Assembly (NCBI GenBank): GCA_949788275.1
Contig: OX460916.1
Span: 2,604,001 to 2,668,000, forward strand
DNA: 64,000 bases
Direction of reading: 5' to 3'
Source: Weeksellaceae bacterium
GTDB taxonomy: Bacteria > Bacteroidota > Bacteroidia > Flavobacteriales > Weeksellaceae
How positions within the stretch are numbered: the stretch's first letter is position 1; every line of letters begins with the position of its first letter. The notes beneath the pieces were generated by a model, which saw nothing but the letters and a program-made list of their open reading frames with translations, made no database searches and was not told the DNA's origin. This document shows positions 1-7,105 of this stretch, one piece after another. A program made the position numbers and the translations under genes.

Positions 1-328
1 AAGTAACATGAAGATGAATTACATCAAACAACTTTACTCGTTTAACGCCCAAAAGAAAAGCTTGAACTAAAAAAAGGAGATTCAATGGTGAAAAAAAAGA
101 GGGTCGGAAATAAACAATTATTTCACGTACACCGCGATTCACCGAATCGGTCACCAAATACTTTTCTTTCAATTGTTCATCCTTTAGCGCATGCACAACC
201 GTTATCTCATAGCCTAATGCGATTGCTTGTGCATGCCGCTGGATAAAATCACCGTTATCCAAAAGTATTCGATTTGGGTACCAAGAGGCCAAAAAGAGGA
301 TATGTTTTTTAGAAGTAGATAAAGGCAT
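1..328 (-). CDS. Glycosyltransferase family 4 protein, N-terminal part only (cut by window edge)
   Basis: Reading leftward from an ATG at 326-328, the frame stays open to base 1, giving 109 codons. The product begins MPLSTSKKHILFLASWYPNR and continues with NGDFIQRHAQA near residues 25-35 and a beta-strand EITVVHAL. This SWYP...GDF(I)xRHA arrangement is typical of the donor-independent N-terminal Rossmann half of GT4-type glycosyltransferases, which transfer sugars from nucleotide donors during surface polysaccharide synthesis at the inner membrane. The start overlaps the stop of the flippase gene by one base (TAATG), so the two are translationally coupled and belong to one polysaccharide operon. 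The C-terminal donor-binding half lies outside the window, so the sugar cannot be guessed. Confidence 0.75.
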   Translation of the reverse strand, partial: MPLSTSKKHILFLASWYPNRILLDNGDFIQRHAQAIALGYEITVVHALKDEQLKEKYLVTDSVNRGVREIIVYFRPSFFSPLNLLFLVQAFLLGVKRVKLFDVIHLHVT

Positions 329-1584
329 TATTCATCCAGTTTATATCGTTTTAATTCGCGCATCACCACATACAATTGAACTAAATAACCGATGCCTGCA
401 AAGAAAGAATACAAGGATAACGTTAAAAGAATGTTTTTATTGATTCCTCCAATTACACAGGTGATAACGGTTACCAACACCAAGTAAATATTGAAGTAAA
501 GCGCATAATGATTCTTCTTAATCACCACCACAATTGGGGCAATTGGGTTCATGGCACTACGGCATAAAATCCAGAACGACAAAATTAAGGTCATCGTGGA
601 TAAACCTTTCCATTCTGGTCCTAAAATCCATTCGAGTACATAAATACCCAATGTGTTCATGCCTATCAAAAACAGAAAAATAGCGCCAACATTGTAAAGA
701 ATCACTTTTTTAGACAAAGCATATAAATCGTGGGCTCTATGTTCAACCATTCCAGCTGTTTTCTGAAAGAATACTTTCGACATGGAGTTGGATAAAAGAA
801 TAAGAGGGGTTACCAATACCTTCGCCGATAGCGCATAAAAGCCTACATCTTCTTTGGTAAAGTAGAACACAATCACCAAGGTCATTAAATTATTGGCAAT
901 AACATTCAACGAATCAGAGGGCAGTGTATATTTTACAATTTCCTTATTCTTTAAAATCGTTTTCTTGGCTAATCCCCAGTTAATCGCCGTAAAACGTCCT
1001 CGTGTAATTGAAAAATAATAAGCACACGAAACCATAGTACCGAAAATAGTTCCATAGATTAATCCGTTTTCCATATACCCCAATAGGTAAAAGATAACTT
1101 GAAAGATGACAGAGAAGATGGCATTAATCACTAGCCCTGTGGAAATAAATTTGAAGAATTTGTACTTCGTAAAAAGAGAATTCTGAATATTATTCCAAGC
1201 CGTAAATAAACCAGCAACACAACTTAAAAAAACCACAAATAGGGATGTGCGTAAACTGAAAATCTCTTCCACAACACAGTAGCCAAGGAAAAAGATAAAA
1301 GTAGCCAACGAACTAATCACCAACAATGCGGAGAATAAATTCCGAATCGCTTTGGATGATTTCGAAATCACAAAAATATTTTCTAATCGAAAGGTGGTTA
1401 ACACGGAGAGAATCGCCACAAAACTAAGGAAAGCATTGTAGGTACCATTATTTTCGGGGCCATACAAACGCGCCAATACAAAACCACCCAATACCATAAT
1501 CAACTGCGCTAGGGTATTACCAGCAAGTAGGGCTAAAACACCTTTGGCATTTTTGGTTTTAAATTTATCTAATTTCGATTTCAA
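328..1584 (-). CDS. Wzx-like polysaccharide/oligosaccharide flippase (MOP superfamily)
   Basis: A 418-residue hydrophobic protein with about 12 predicted membrane segments. The N-terminus (GNTLAQLIMVLGGFVLARLYG, roughly residues 22-42) is the usual first-helix pattern of lipopolysaccharide or O-antigen translocases of the MOP (multidrug/oligosaccharidyl-lipid/polysaccharide) exporters, and length is normal for that group. Expected role is moving lipid-linked oligosaccharide units across the inner membrane for surface polysaccharide assembly. It is the upstream gene of an operon with the glycosyltransferase that starts on its stop codon. A minus-strand -7 box TAAATTTG (1605-1612) lies about 20 bases upstream of its ATG, facing the divergent nucleotidase gene. 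The exact substrate is unknown. Confidence 0.8.
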   Translation of the reverse strand: MKSKLDKFKTKNAKGVLALLAGNTLAQLIMVLGGFVLARLYGPENNGTYNAFLSFVAILSVLTTFRLENIFVISKSSKAIRNLFSALLVISSLATFIFFLGYCVVEEIFSLRTSLFVVFLSCVAGLFTAWNNIQNSLFTKYKFFKFISTGLVINAIFSVIFQVIFYLLGYMENGLIYGTIFGTMVSCAYYFSITRGRFTAINWGLAKKTILKNKEIVKYTLPSDSLNVIANNLMTLVIVFYFTKEDVGFYALSAKVLVTPLILLSNSMSKVFFQKTAGMVEHRAHDLYALSKKVILYNVGAIFLFLIGMNTLGIYVLEWILGPEWKGLSTMTLILSFWILCRSAMNPIAPIVVVIKKNHYALYFNIYLVLVTVITCVIGGINKNILLTLSLYSFFAGIGYLVQLYVVMRELKRYKLDE

Positions 1585-1604
1585 TTGTGGTTTTGCTTAA
1601 ACAA

Positions 1605-1631
1605 CAAATTTACATAAATTGCTTAGCTTTG
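1605..1631. promoter_or_regulatory. Divergent pair of Bacteroidota -7 boxes
   Basis: CAAATTTA at 1605-1612 is TAAATTTG on the minus strand, facing the flippase gene. TAGCTTTG at 1624-1631 on the plus strand faces the nucleotidase gene. Both match the TAnnTTTG -7 consensus of the Bacteroidota primary sigma factor. Neither has a well-spaced -33 TTTG, so these are candidates only. Confidence 0.45.
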
Positions 1632-1637
1632 CACACT

Positions 1638-2333
1638 ATGAACACAATAAAACACGTCTTTTTTGACCTCGACAACACCCTTTGGGATTTTAGAAAAAAC
1701 GCCAGATTCGCTTTAGCTGAATTATACATTAAACACGACGTTGAAAACCGCTATGGGTTTACCTTCGACGAATTTCACCCCCATTATCACGAAAGTAACG
1801 AAGGCCTTTGGGCATTAATTCGCGACAAGAAAATTAGCAAAGAAGAATTAAGAGATCGCCGTTTCAAAGATGCTTTTCGCACGTTAGGTATCGATAACGA
1901 CGCACTAGCTGTTATTTTCGAAGAAGAATACATGGAAACGATTACCAACTATAACGAAGTTGTTGATGGGGCGATTGAATTGTTAGATTATTTAAAACCG
2001 AAATACAGCTTACACATTATTACCAATGGTTTTATTGAAGTATCGAAGCGCAAAATTGAGTCATCGGACCTTCAGAACTATTTTGAAACGGTGACCTATG
2101 CCGATGAAATTAAGGTATTGAAGCCCGATCCCCGTATTTTCGATTTGGCAATGGAAAAATCGCAAGCCAACAAGAAAGAATCCATTTATATTGGAGACGA
2201 TTGGATCGCTGATGCGGTTGGTGCCAAAGCTTTTGGGATGCGTGCCATTTTCTTTGATCGTTTAGACGATAATTTCACCATGGATGAAGTCCCTACAATT
2301 AAACATTTAGACGAAGTCCGCTCTTTTTTATAA
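1638..2333 (+). CDS. HAD-superfamily YjjG-type (noncanonical pyrimidine) nucleotidase
   Basis: A 231-residue haloacid-dehalogenase hydrolase. Motif I is DLDNT (nucleophile D10, acid/base D12), motif II TN at 129-130, motif III lysine K162 in LKPDPRIF, and motif IV GDDW with D187-D188. The overall length, the DNTLWDF start and the helical cap match the YjjG/YfnB nucleotidases, which hydrolyse UMP, dTMP and noncanonical pyrimidine monophosphates (house-cleaning). I start at the ATG at 1638, not the upstream in-frame ATG at 1587, because the HAD motif begins a few residues after it and a -7 box TAGCTTTG (1624-1631) would lie inside a longer gene. The short gap between that box and the ATG implies a very short or absent leader. 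Confidence 0.82.
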   Translation: MNTIKHVFFDLDNTLWDFRKNARFALAELYIKHDVENRYGFTFDEFHPHYHESNEGLWALIRDKKISKEELRDRRFKDAFRTLGIDNDALAVIFEEEYMETITNYNEVVDGAIELLDYLKPKYSLHIITNGFIEVSKRKIESSDLQNYFETVTYADEIKVLKPDPRIFDLAMEKSQANKKESIYIGDDWIADAVGAKAFGMRAIFFDRLDDNFTMDEVPTIKHLDEVRSFL

Positions 2334-2352
2334 GTTGCCTCTTCCAATCAAT

Positions 2353-2384
2353 AAAAAAGTTGCCTTTCTCAAGGCAACTTTTTC
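2353..2384. terminator. Bidirectional intrinsic terminator
   Basis: Arms AAAAGTTGCCTT (2355-2366) and AAGGCAACTTTT (2371-2382) with a TCTC loop; A-run on the left and T-run on the right let it end both the nucleotidase gene and the convergent aspartase gene. Confidence 0.85.
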
Positions 2385-2387
2385 TAT

Positions 2388-3791
2388 TTAGTCATGTTCA
2401 GAAGGTCCCAACATGTTTTTTGGATCGAGAATTTCGTCTAACCGTTCTTTGGTTAATAAATTATGTTCTAACACCAACTCATACACACCACGTCCGCTAG
2501 CCAAAGCTTCTTTTGCGATAACGGTGCTGGCTTTATAGCCGATATAGGGGTTTAAAGCCGTTACAATACCGATGCTGTTTAAAACCGTTTGCTTGGTATA
2601 GGCGGCATTGGCCGTAATACCGACCACACATTTCTGTGCAAGCGTCACCATGGCATTTTCTAAGTACTGAATAGATTCTAACAAAGACAAGGCAATAATT
2701 GGTTCCATGACATTCAACTGTAATTGTCCCGCTTCAGCGCCCATGGTAATGGTTGTATCATTCCCAATAACACGAAAACAAACCTGATTCACCACTTCTG
2801 GGATAACGGGGTTTACTTTTCCTGGCATAATCGACGAGCCTGGTTGCATCGCTGGCAGGTGAATTTCGGCTAGGCCTGTACGAGGTCCTGAGGCCAAAAG
2901 ACGTAAATCGTTACAAATCTTCGATAACTTAATCGCCACCTTTTTTAAAGCAGAAGAATAAGCCACAAAACCACTGGTATCTGATGTCGCCTCTACTAAA
3001 TTAGGCGCCGATGTAACGTCCTGTTGCATAATGGTTGCTAAATTCTTTGCACACAGCTTTGCATAACCTGGTACGGCATTTAAACCTGTACCAATAGCTG
3101 TTGCGCCCATATTAATCTCAAGAAAAGCTTCCGCTGTCGAATTCAGCGTCTTCCCCTCTTTTTCTAAAGTATAACCAAATGCCGCAAATTCTTGTCCTAA
3201 AGTCATCGGTACAGCATCTTGCAATTGGGTACGCCCCATTTTAATGACTGTTGCAAATTCTTTGCCTTTCGCATTAAAAGCAGCCGCTAGCGTAGCTAAT
3301 TTTTCAACCAAACTTTTGTTTAGTTCAAATAAAGCCATTTTTAAGGCAGTCGGGTAGGCATCATTGGTCGATTGTGATAAATTGACATGATCATTGGGAG
3401 AACAATGGGTATACATGGCTTTTTGATGACCTAAGATCTCTAAAGCACGATTAGCAATTACCTCATTGGCATTCATATTCACAGAGGTACCTGCTCCTCC
3501 TTGGACCATATCAATGGGAAATTCTTCATGGTAAGCACCACCTATAATCTCTTTACAGGCCTGTTCAATGGCACGATAAATAGGTTCTTCCAGAATATTC
3601 AGTTCGAAATTGGTTTGAGCTGCCGCCCATTTCGTTTGTGCCAACGCCTTGATAAAAGCAGGATAATCGGCTAATTTATGATTCGATAATTGAAAATTAT
3701 CAATTGCACGCTGTGTTTGCACACCATAATAGGCCATAGCGGGAACTTCTAATTCTCCAAGCAAATCGCTTTCTATTCGGGTTAATTTCAT
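2388..3791 (-). CDS. aspA: Aspartate ammonia-lyase (aspartase)
   Basis: A 467-residue member of the fumarase/aspartase superfamily, which releases ammonia from L-aspartate to give fumarate in the cytoplasm. The superfamily signature GSSIMPGKVNP lies at residues 318-328 with the catalytic serine in the SS pair. Conserved substrate-site segments GTSVNMNANE (101-110) and NLSQSTND (137-144) are present. Length and the N-terminus (RIESDLLGELEVP) fit aspartase better than class II fumarase, although the two are related and substrate preference is inferred. It stands alone, convergent with the nucleotidase gene and sharing its terminator. The 233 bases upstream contain no clear consensus promoter. 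Confidence 0.9.
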   Translation of the reverse strand: MKLTRIESDLLGELEVPAMAYYGVQTQRAIDNFQLSNHKLADYPAFIKALAQTKWAAAQTNFELNILEEPIYRAIEQACKEIIGGAYHEEFPIDMVQGGAGTSVNMNANEVIANRALEILGHQKAMYTHCSPNDHVNLSQSTNDAYPTALKMALFELNKSLVEKLATLAAAFNAKGKEFATVIKMGRTQLQDAVPMTLGQEFAAFGYTLEKEGKTLNSTAEAFLEINMGATAIGTGLNAVPGYAKLCAKNLATIMQQDVTSAPNLVEATSDTSGFVAYSSALKKVAIKLSKICNDLRLLASGPRTGLAEIHLPAMQPGSSIMPGKVNPVIPEVVNQVCFRVIGNDTTITMGAEAGQLQLNVMEPIIALSLLESIQYLENAMVTLAQKCVVGITANAAYTKQTVLNSIGIVTALNPYIGYKASTVIAKEALASGRGVYELVLEHNLLTKERLDEILDPKNMLGPSEHD

Positions 3792-4024
3792 GATATGAAT
3801 ATTTATCGTTACATCTCGTTTGACGGTACAAATTAGTGCTTTTTCGCTTTTAAATCAAGAAATCAATAATCGCTTTTCTATGGTTGTTATCATGTAGAAA
3901 TGAGATATTAGATTAAAATAGTAAATATCGTTCGAATACTTAGAAGCGGATGATTTCCTTTAAAAAATTAGGGAATAGAAACGGGTTTTTCAATTTATTC
4001 ACCCTAGACAATTTGTAATTCGTT

Positions 4025-4429
4025 CTAATTCGTCATGAAATACAAAAACAAATGACTTCCCATAATATAAAGGCAAAGTGGCACAAAATAGCGGGAATCC
4101 ATTTTGCCAAAATGGGTGGTTTTTATTTTTTTAAATAGACCTACATAATTAAAATCGCCTATTGCCCGCATGCCAAAGACGACCCCTATAGCTAGGTATA
4201 ACCAACTCCATCTATTCGCTACCGCAATGTATGCGGCAAAAAATAAGCAAATGGCAACAAGGAGTGTCCCTATTTTTCCAGGCTCAAAAGTTCGACTTCC
4301 ATCGACCTTGGTTGGAATAACGGCCTCTGTTGCCCATTGACCTCCTATGGCCCAATACAGATGCATACCCCCTAAGTAAGAGAATACAAGAGCATTGATC
4401 ACTTGAATACTATTTATTAATTGTTCCAT
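4025..4429 (-). CDS. DUF3995 family small integral membrane protein
   Basis: A 134-residue protein with four hydrophobic stretches (about 10-30, 54-72, 75-95 and 112-132) and a conserved-looking HLYWAIGG motif at 23-30 after helix 1. This pattern matches the DUF3995 family of four-helix membrane proteins, whose function is not known. It lies 59 bases downstream of the Crp/Fnr regulator gene on the same strand, so it may be its target or operon partner; that link is inference from position. A perfect 18-bp palindrome lies between the two genes. Confidence 0.65.
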   Translation of the reverse strand: MEQLINSIQVINALVFSYLGGMHLYWAIGGQWATEAVIPTKVDGSRTFEPGKIGTLLVAICLFFAAYIAVANRWSWLYLAIGVVFGMRAIGDFNYVGLFKKIKTTHFGKMDSRYFVPLCLYIMGSHLFLYFMTN

Positions 4430-4481
4430 AACGATTTACTGTTGAATGATGATTAAAGGTAACAGCTACAAGGATTAAAAA

Positions 4482-4499
4482 CGTTCACTTAAGTGAACG
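4482..4499. promoter_or_regulatory. Perfect 18-bp palindrome at the stop codon of the Crp/Fnr gene
   Basis: CGTTCACTTAAGTGAACG is its own reverse complement. It covers the stop codon (4489-4491) of the Crp/Fnr-type gene and the start of the gap before the DUF3995 gene. It has the size and dyad symmetry of a dimeric regulator operator, but could equally act as a hairpin in the mRNA; there is no T-run, so it is not a standard terminator. Confidence 0.4.
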
Positions 4500-5061
4500 A
4501 ATCGTTATTCATTCGTTTCCGGATCCGACTTAAAGATTGCGGTTGAATACCTAGATAAGTGGCAATATGTTTTTGAGGAATTTGTTGCAAGATTTCGGGT
4601 TGATTGTTTAGCAAGTCGATATATCGCTCTTCGGGAGATAAGAATAATAAGGTATCGATACGCTGTTTGGCTTTTAAAAAGATTTGATCTGAAATTAGTC
4701 GCCCAGCTTCTTGCCACTTGGCAGAAGATTGATATAGCTTAAAAACATCGTTTTTATGAAGAAGGGTTATTTCGCTAGCTTCTGTTGCTTCAATAATCAT
4801 CTGAGAAGGAGTTTCGGTAAGTACACTTTCGTAGTTGGTCACTAAATGGGTGGTTAAAAAAAAGAGGAAAGAAATATCATTCCCTTTTTTATCGATATAA
4901 TACATGCGAAGATTTCCTTTGGTGACCACCCCCATATATTCACAAATTTGACCAATATCCAATAATTTCTCACCGCGCTTTAGCGAAACACGTTTCACAT
5001 GGGGTTCTAAAATCAAGAGCATATCTCGAATAATAGGATCAATGGTTACAGGACAATTCAT
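4489..5061 (-). CDS. Crp/Fnr-family transcriptional regulator
   Basis: A 190-residue protein with an N-terminal cyclic-nucleotide-binding beta-roll (about 15-105, including KRGEKLLDIGQ and MGVVTKGNLRMYYID) and a C-terminal helix-turn-helix (about 164-183, HIATYLGIQPQSLSRIRKR). It lacks the cysteine set of Fnr-type iron-sulfur sensors and a full cAMP-contact motif, so the ligand is unknown. I prefer the ATG at 5061 over an upstream one at 5100 because the homologous fold begins there and the extra 13 residues are AT-driven and hydrophobic. The following gene on the same strand encodes a DUF3995 membrane protein. Such small Bacteroidota regulators often respond to redox or nitrosative stress, but nothing here proves that. 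Confidence 0.8.
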   Translation of the reverse strand: MNCPVTIDPIIRDMLLILEPHVKRVSLKRGEKLLDIGQICEYMGVVTKGNLRMYYIDKKGNDISFLFFLTTHLVTNYESVLTETPSQMIIEATEASEITLLHKNDVFKLYQSSAKWQEAGRLISDQIFLKAKQRIDTLLFLSPEERYIDLLNNQPEILQQIPQKHIATYLGIQPQSLSRIRKRMNNDSFT

Positions 5062-5142
5062 TGCAAAAACAATTATTTTTAATCGAACGAAGATAGTCAT
5101 CCTTGATTGAAAAAATAAAAACTACTTTTTTCGTCTTCTTAT

Positions 5143-5172
5143 TTTGTAATTCAAAAATAGTTTCTATATTTG
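5143..5172 (+). promoter_or_regulatory. Bacteroidota-type promoter for tRNA-Arg
   Basis: TTTG at 5143-5146, an 18-base spacer, then TATATTTG at 5165-5172 match the TTTG / TAnnTTTG -33/-7 consensus. The tRNA begins 38 bases after the -7 box. Confidence 0.7.
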
Positions 5173-5209
5173 CAGTCCAAAATAAGAACAACATTGTTGT
5201 TTTTTAAAT

Positions 5210-5283
5210 GGCCTCGTGGCGCAACTGAATAGCGCACTTGATTACGGCTCAAGAGGTTACTGGTTTGAATCCAGTCGAGGTCA
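5210..5283 (+). tRNA. tRNA-Arg, anticodon ACG
   Basis: A full cloverleaf can be folded. The acceptor stem is GGCCTCG (5210-5216) with CGAGGTC (5276-5282) and discriminator A5283. The D stem is GCGC/GCGC (5219-5222, 5232-5235). The anticodon stem is CTTGA/TCAAG around loop TTACGGC, anticodon ACG at 5244-5246. The T stem is ACTGG/CCAGT with loop TTTGAAT. Anticodon ACG (A34 normally edited to inosine) reads CGU/CGC/CGA arginine codons. CCA is not encoded. The D loop lacks the usual GG pair and the T loop has U at position 56 instead of C, which together could form an A19-U56 pair. It has its own promoter and terminator. Confidence 0.95.
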
Positions 5284-5287
5284 CAAC

Positions 5288-5317
5288 AAAGCTCATCGGA
5301 ATCGATGAGCTTTTTTT
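5288..5317 (+). terminator. Intrinsic terminator of tRNA-Arg
   Basis: GCTCATCG (5291-5298), loop GAAT, CGATGAGC (5303-5310), followed by seven T residues. Confidence 0.85.
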
Positions 5318-5437
5318 ATGCAAAAGACTTCCATACATTTTTCTTTATAACGGCCAAATGTTTTCGCATTGTATATCAATCGTTTAATTTATTATTTTTT
5401 CTATATTCGCATCAATTAATAATAAAAAATTATGCTT

Positions 5438-6133
5438 ATGAAAAATTTTACTCTTTTAATTGCCTTAGCAGCACTTTCAAACACAGCAAATGCCCAAGAC
5501 AATAATTTATTTACAACACCTAAATGGTATTTACAAGAAGTAAAAACAAGTGCGAAAACCTATACTGTTGATCAACAGAAAATAGCATCGGTCGCTATCT
5601 TTAATAAGAATTCTTCTTTTCATGCTTCCTTATGTAAAAATGTTAACGGTGAATTGGATTTTCAAAACACAACAACATTTAACTTCCGTGTGATGTTCAA
5701 TCTTGTTAACAATGGATTATGTGGCTCTGATGCTGAATTATTAGCTATTGACCAGGAATACACCACTAATTTTTTTGAAAAAAATATGTGGAATAAATTT
5801 TCATACAGTATTAGTACCGTTGGTTCCGATAAAGTATTAAAGTTGACTAGTAAAGATGGGAATGTAGCAACCTATAGTAGTAAACAAGTGTTAGCAACAG
5901 AGGATATTGATTTAACAGCTCAAATTAACATTTATCCAAATCCAGTTTCATCGACTCTTAGTATACAAACGAAGGAAACCATTCTAGGTATTACGATTTT
6001 TAACGTGAACGGTCAATTGGTTTATAAAGGAAAAGAGAATAGTATTCATGTGGGGTCTTTGCCTAAAGGTAATTACTACATTCAAATAGAAACCACAAAA
6101 GGTACTTTATCAAAAAGTTTTATTAAAAAATAA
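5438..6133 (+). CDS. Secreted protein with C-terminal T9SS type A sorting domain
   Basis: A 231-residue protein. Residues 1-19 form a signal peptide ending before QDNN (MKNFTLLIALAALSNTANA). The middle (about 20-155) matches no family that I recognise; its TYTVDQQKIASVAIF and LKLTSKDGNVATYSS stretches resemble the lipocalin-like META/heat-shock style beta domains often found in flavobacterial secreted proteins, but that is weak. The last ~70 residues start with INIYPNPVSSTLSI and end KGNYYIQIETTKGTLSKSFIKK-like, the type A sorting signal that directs cargo through the type IX system to the cell surface. The ATG at 5438 is preferred over 5432 because the signal peptide then begins MKN. A terminator follows at once. 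Confidence 0.75.
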   Translation: MKNFTLLIALAALSNTANAQDNNLFTTPKWYLQEVKTSAKTYTVDQQKIASVAIFNKNSSFHASLCKNVNGELDFQNTTTFNFRVMFNLVNNGLCGSDAELLAIDQEYTTNFFEKNMWNKFSYSISTVGSDKVLKLTSKDGNVATYSSKQVLATEDIDLTAQINIYPNPVSSTLSIQTKETILGITIFNVNGQLVYKGKENSIHVGSLPKGNYYIQIETTKGTLSKSFIKK

Positions 6134-6154
6134 TCACCACAAATTATTATTTTT

Positions 6155-6180
6155 AGCCCATGTTTTCATGGGCTTTTTTT
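6155..6180 (+). terminator. Intrinsic terminator of the T9SS cargo gene
   Basis: AGCCCATG (6155-6162), loop TTTT, CATGGGCT (6167-6174), then a T-run to 6180. Confidence 0.85.
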
Positions 6181-6207
6181 ATCTTTATAAGCTATAAAGA
6201 AATACTT

Positions 6208-6696
6208 ATGAAAAAATTACTTTTATTATGTACCCTTTTTATAAGCACATTTGCTCTTGCAGATCAATGGTATGTGTTGGATATTGACACAGCGAGTCGT
6301 GCAAAGCAATTGCTTGATAAACAAAAGAATATCATCTTATGGTGTGCGTGTTGTACCAACGACCCAAAACAAAATATTCAATTGCAAGAAGTGAATGTTC
6401 TGCCTTATGAAGGGATTGCGAACAGTTATTACATTAAAATAAAAGGACGAAATATAACAACCAATGCTGTTGTGGAAGAAGGTATTGACTTAGCCTATGT
6501 GCATTTATTAAAAAATAAAAAGAAGACGCGGAATTTAGCAGAAGTTTTAAAATTAAGTCCATTGGATCCATGTACACCTGCATTTGATCCACGTGCAATA
6601 GCTCTTAATTACAATTGGAAACAATTAATGTATGACCAACTAAATGGTTATACCAGTCTTCGACGTCAAAAGACCTTTTTGGTCGAATTACCTTAA
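6208..6696 (+). CDS. Small secreted hypothetical protein with a CACC cysteine motif
   Basis: A 162-residue protein that I cannot assign to a family. Residues 1-18 form a signal peptide (MKKLLLLCTLFISTFALA) and the mature part begins DQWYVLD. A WCACCTND segment near residues 47-54 carries three cysteines in four positions, and another cysteine lies in DPCTPAFDPR near residue 131. These could form disulfides or bind metal in the periplasm, but no catalytic motif is evident. The ATG at 6208 is chosen because an upstream extension from 6160 would overlap the terminator of the preceding gene. It has its own strong terminator and no obvious operon partner. Confidence 0.6.
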   Translation: MKKLLLLCTLFISTFALADQWYVLDIDTASRAKQLLDKQKNIILWCACCTNDPKQNIQLQEVNVLPYEGIANSYYIKIKGRNITTNAVVEEGIDLAYVHLLKNKKKTRNLAEVLKLSPLDPCTPAFDPRAIALNYNWKQLMYDQLNGYTSLRRQKTFLVELP

Positions 6697-6730
6697 GGCG
6701 TTTGTTCAATAACGAATAGATAGGGTAATA

Positions 6731-6768
6731 AAAAATGACTTAAGTGAGCATCACTTAAGTCATTTTTT
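6731..6768 (+). terminator. Strong intrinsic terminator
   Basis: Seventeen-base-pair arms AAAAATGACTTAAGTGA (6731-6747) and TCACTTAAGTCATTTTT (6751-6767) with a 3-base loop, flanked by A- and T-runs; ends the preceding secreted-protein gene. Confidence 0.85.
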
Positions 6769-6893
6769 ATTCACGCTTATTTTTTAATTTGGATTTCGTA
6801 CACCTCATCTGATCTACTTTTAAGGCAATTGAGAAAGTAGATGAATTATCGTATTTTAACCAAGAACCATTATAAACAGGTGAAACCATAAAC

Positions 6894-7053
6894 GCTTATG
6901 CCTTGAAATGTTCTGGCGAGAACATTTCAAGGCATAAGCTCTGCGGTAGGGATAGGAGCGGCATCCTTTGCTGCCCCCTTCATTTCCCATCAACCGAGAT
7001 GTTGTTGCAGCAAAGATATAGCGGATAGCCCGGCGCGTAGCGACCGCCCAAAA
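6894..7053 (-). repeat. Interspersed structured repeat, copy 1
   Basis: Read on the minus strand it begins TGGGCGGTCGCTACGCGCC, passes GGGCTATCCGCTATATC, then TTTGCTGC, a variable loop and GCAGCAAAGGATGCCGC, and ends CCCTACCGC. It is then joined to a perfect inverted repeat: 21-bp arms at 6894-6914 and 6919-6939 around GGCG. The same core recurs near 38.9, 42.6 and 57.7 kb. GC content is clearly above the surroundings. It sits between convergent genes. Confidence 0.88.
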
Positions 7054-7058
7054 ACAAA

Positions 7059-7084
7059 AAAGCCTCATCTTTCGATAAGGCTTT
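7059..7084 (-). terminator. Terminator of the PfkB kinase gene
   Basis: AAAGCCT (7059-7065) pairs with AGGCTTT (7078-7084), with an inner ATC/GAT pairing; the minus-strand product ends in a T-run from the A-run at 7051-7061. Confidence 0.7.
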
Positions 7085-7105
7085 ATATAGGTTATGTGTT
7101 TGAAA

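Larger units (their letters stand above)
6697..7105. other. Intergenic stretch holding terminators and repeat copy 1
   Basis: About 410 bases between two convergent genes. It holds the terminator at 6731-6768, repeat copy 1 with its inverted repeat (6894-7053) and the pfkB-side terminator (7059-7084). A 70-codon open frame on the minus strand here is just translation of the repeat and is not called as a gene. Confidence 0.8.

Noticed and set aside
5305-5437. Open frame beginning in the tRNA terminator
   Set aside because: Starts inside the terminator T-run and overlaps the T9SS cargo gene in another frame; phenylalanine-rich composition is an AT artefact.
4480-6768. Shared ACTTAAGTGA in the 18-bp palindrome and the 6731-6768 terminator as one operator family
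   Set aside because: The second occurrence is fully explained as a terminator stem with T-run, and flanking bases differ; likely coincidence.
6856-7068. 70-codon open frame on the minus strand
   Set aside because: It is the translation of repeat copy 1 and its hairpin (arginine/alanine-rich, no signal or domain), so it is not a gene.
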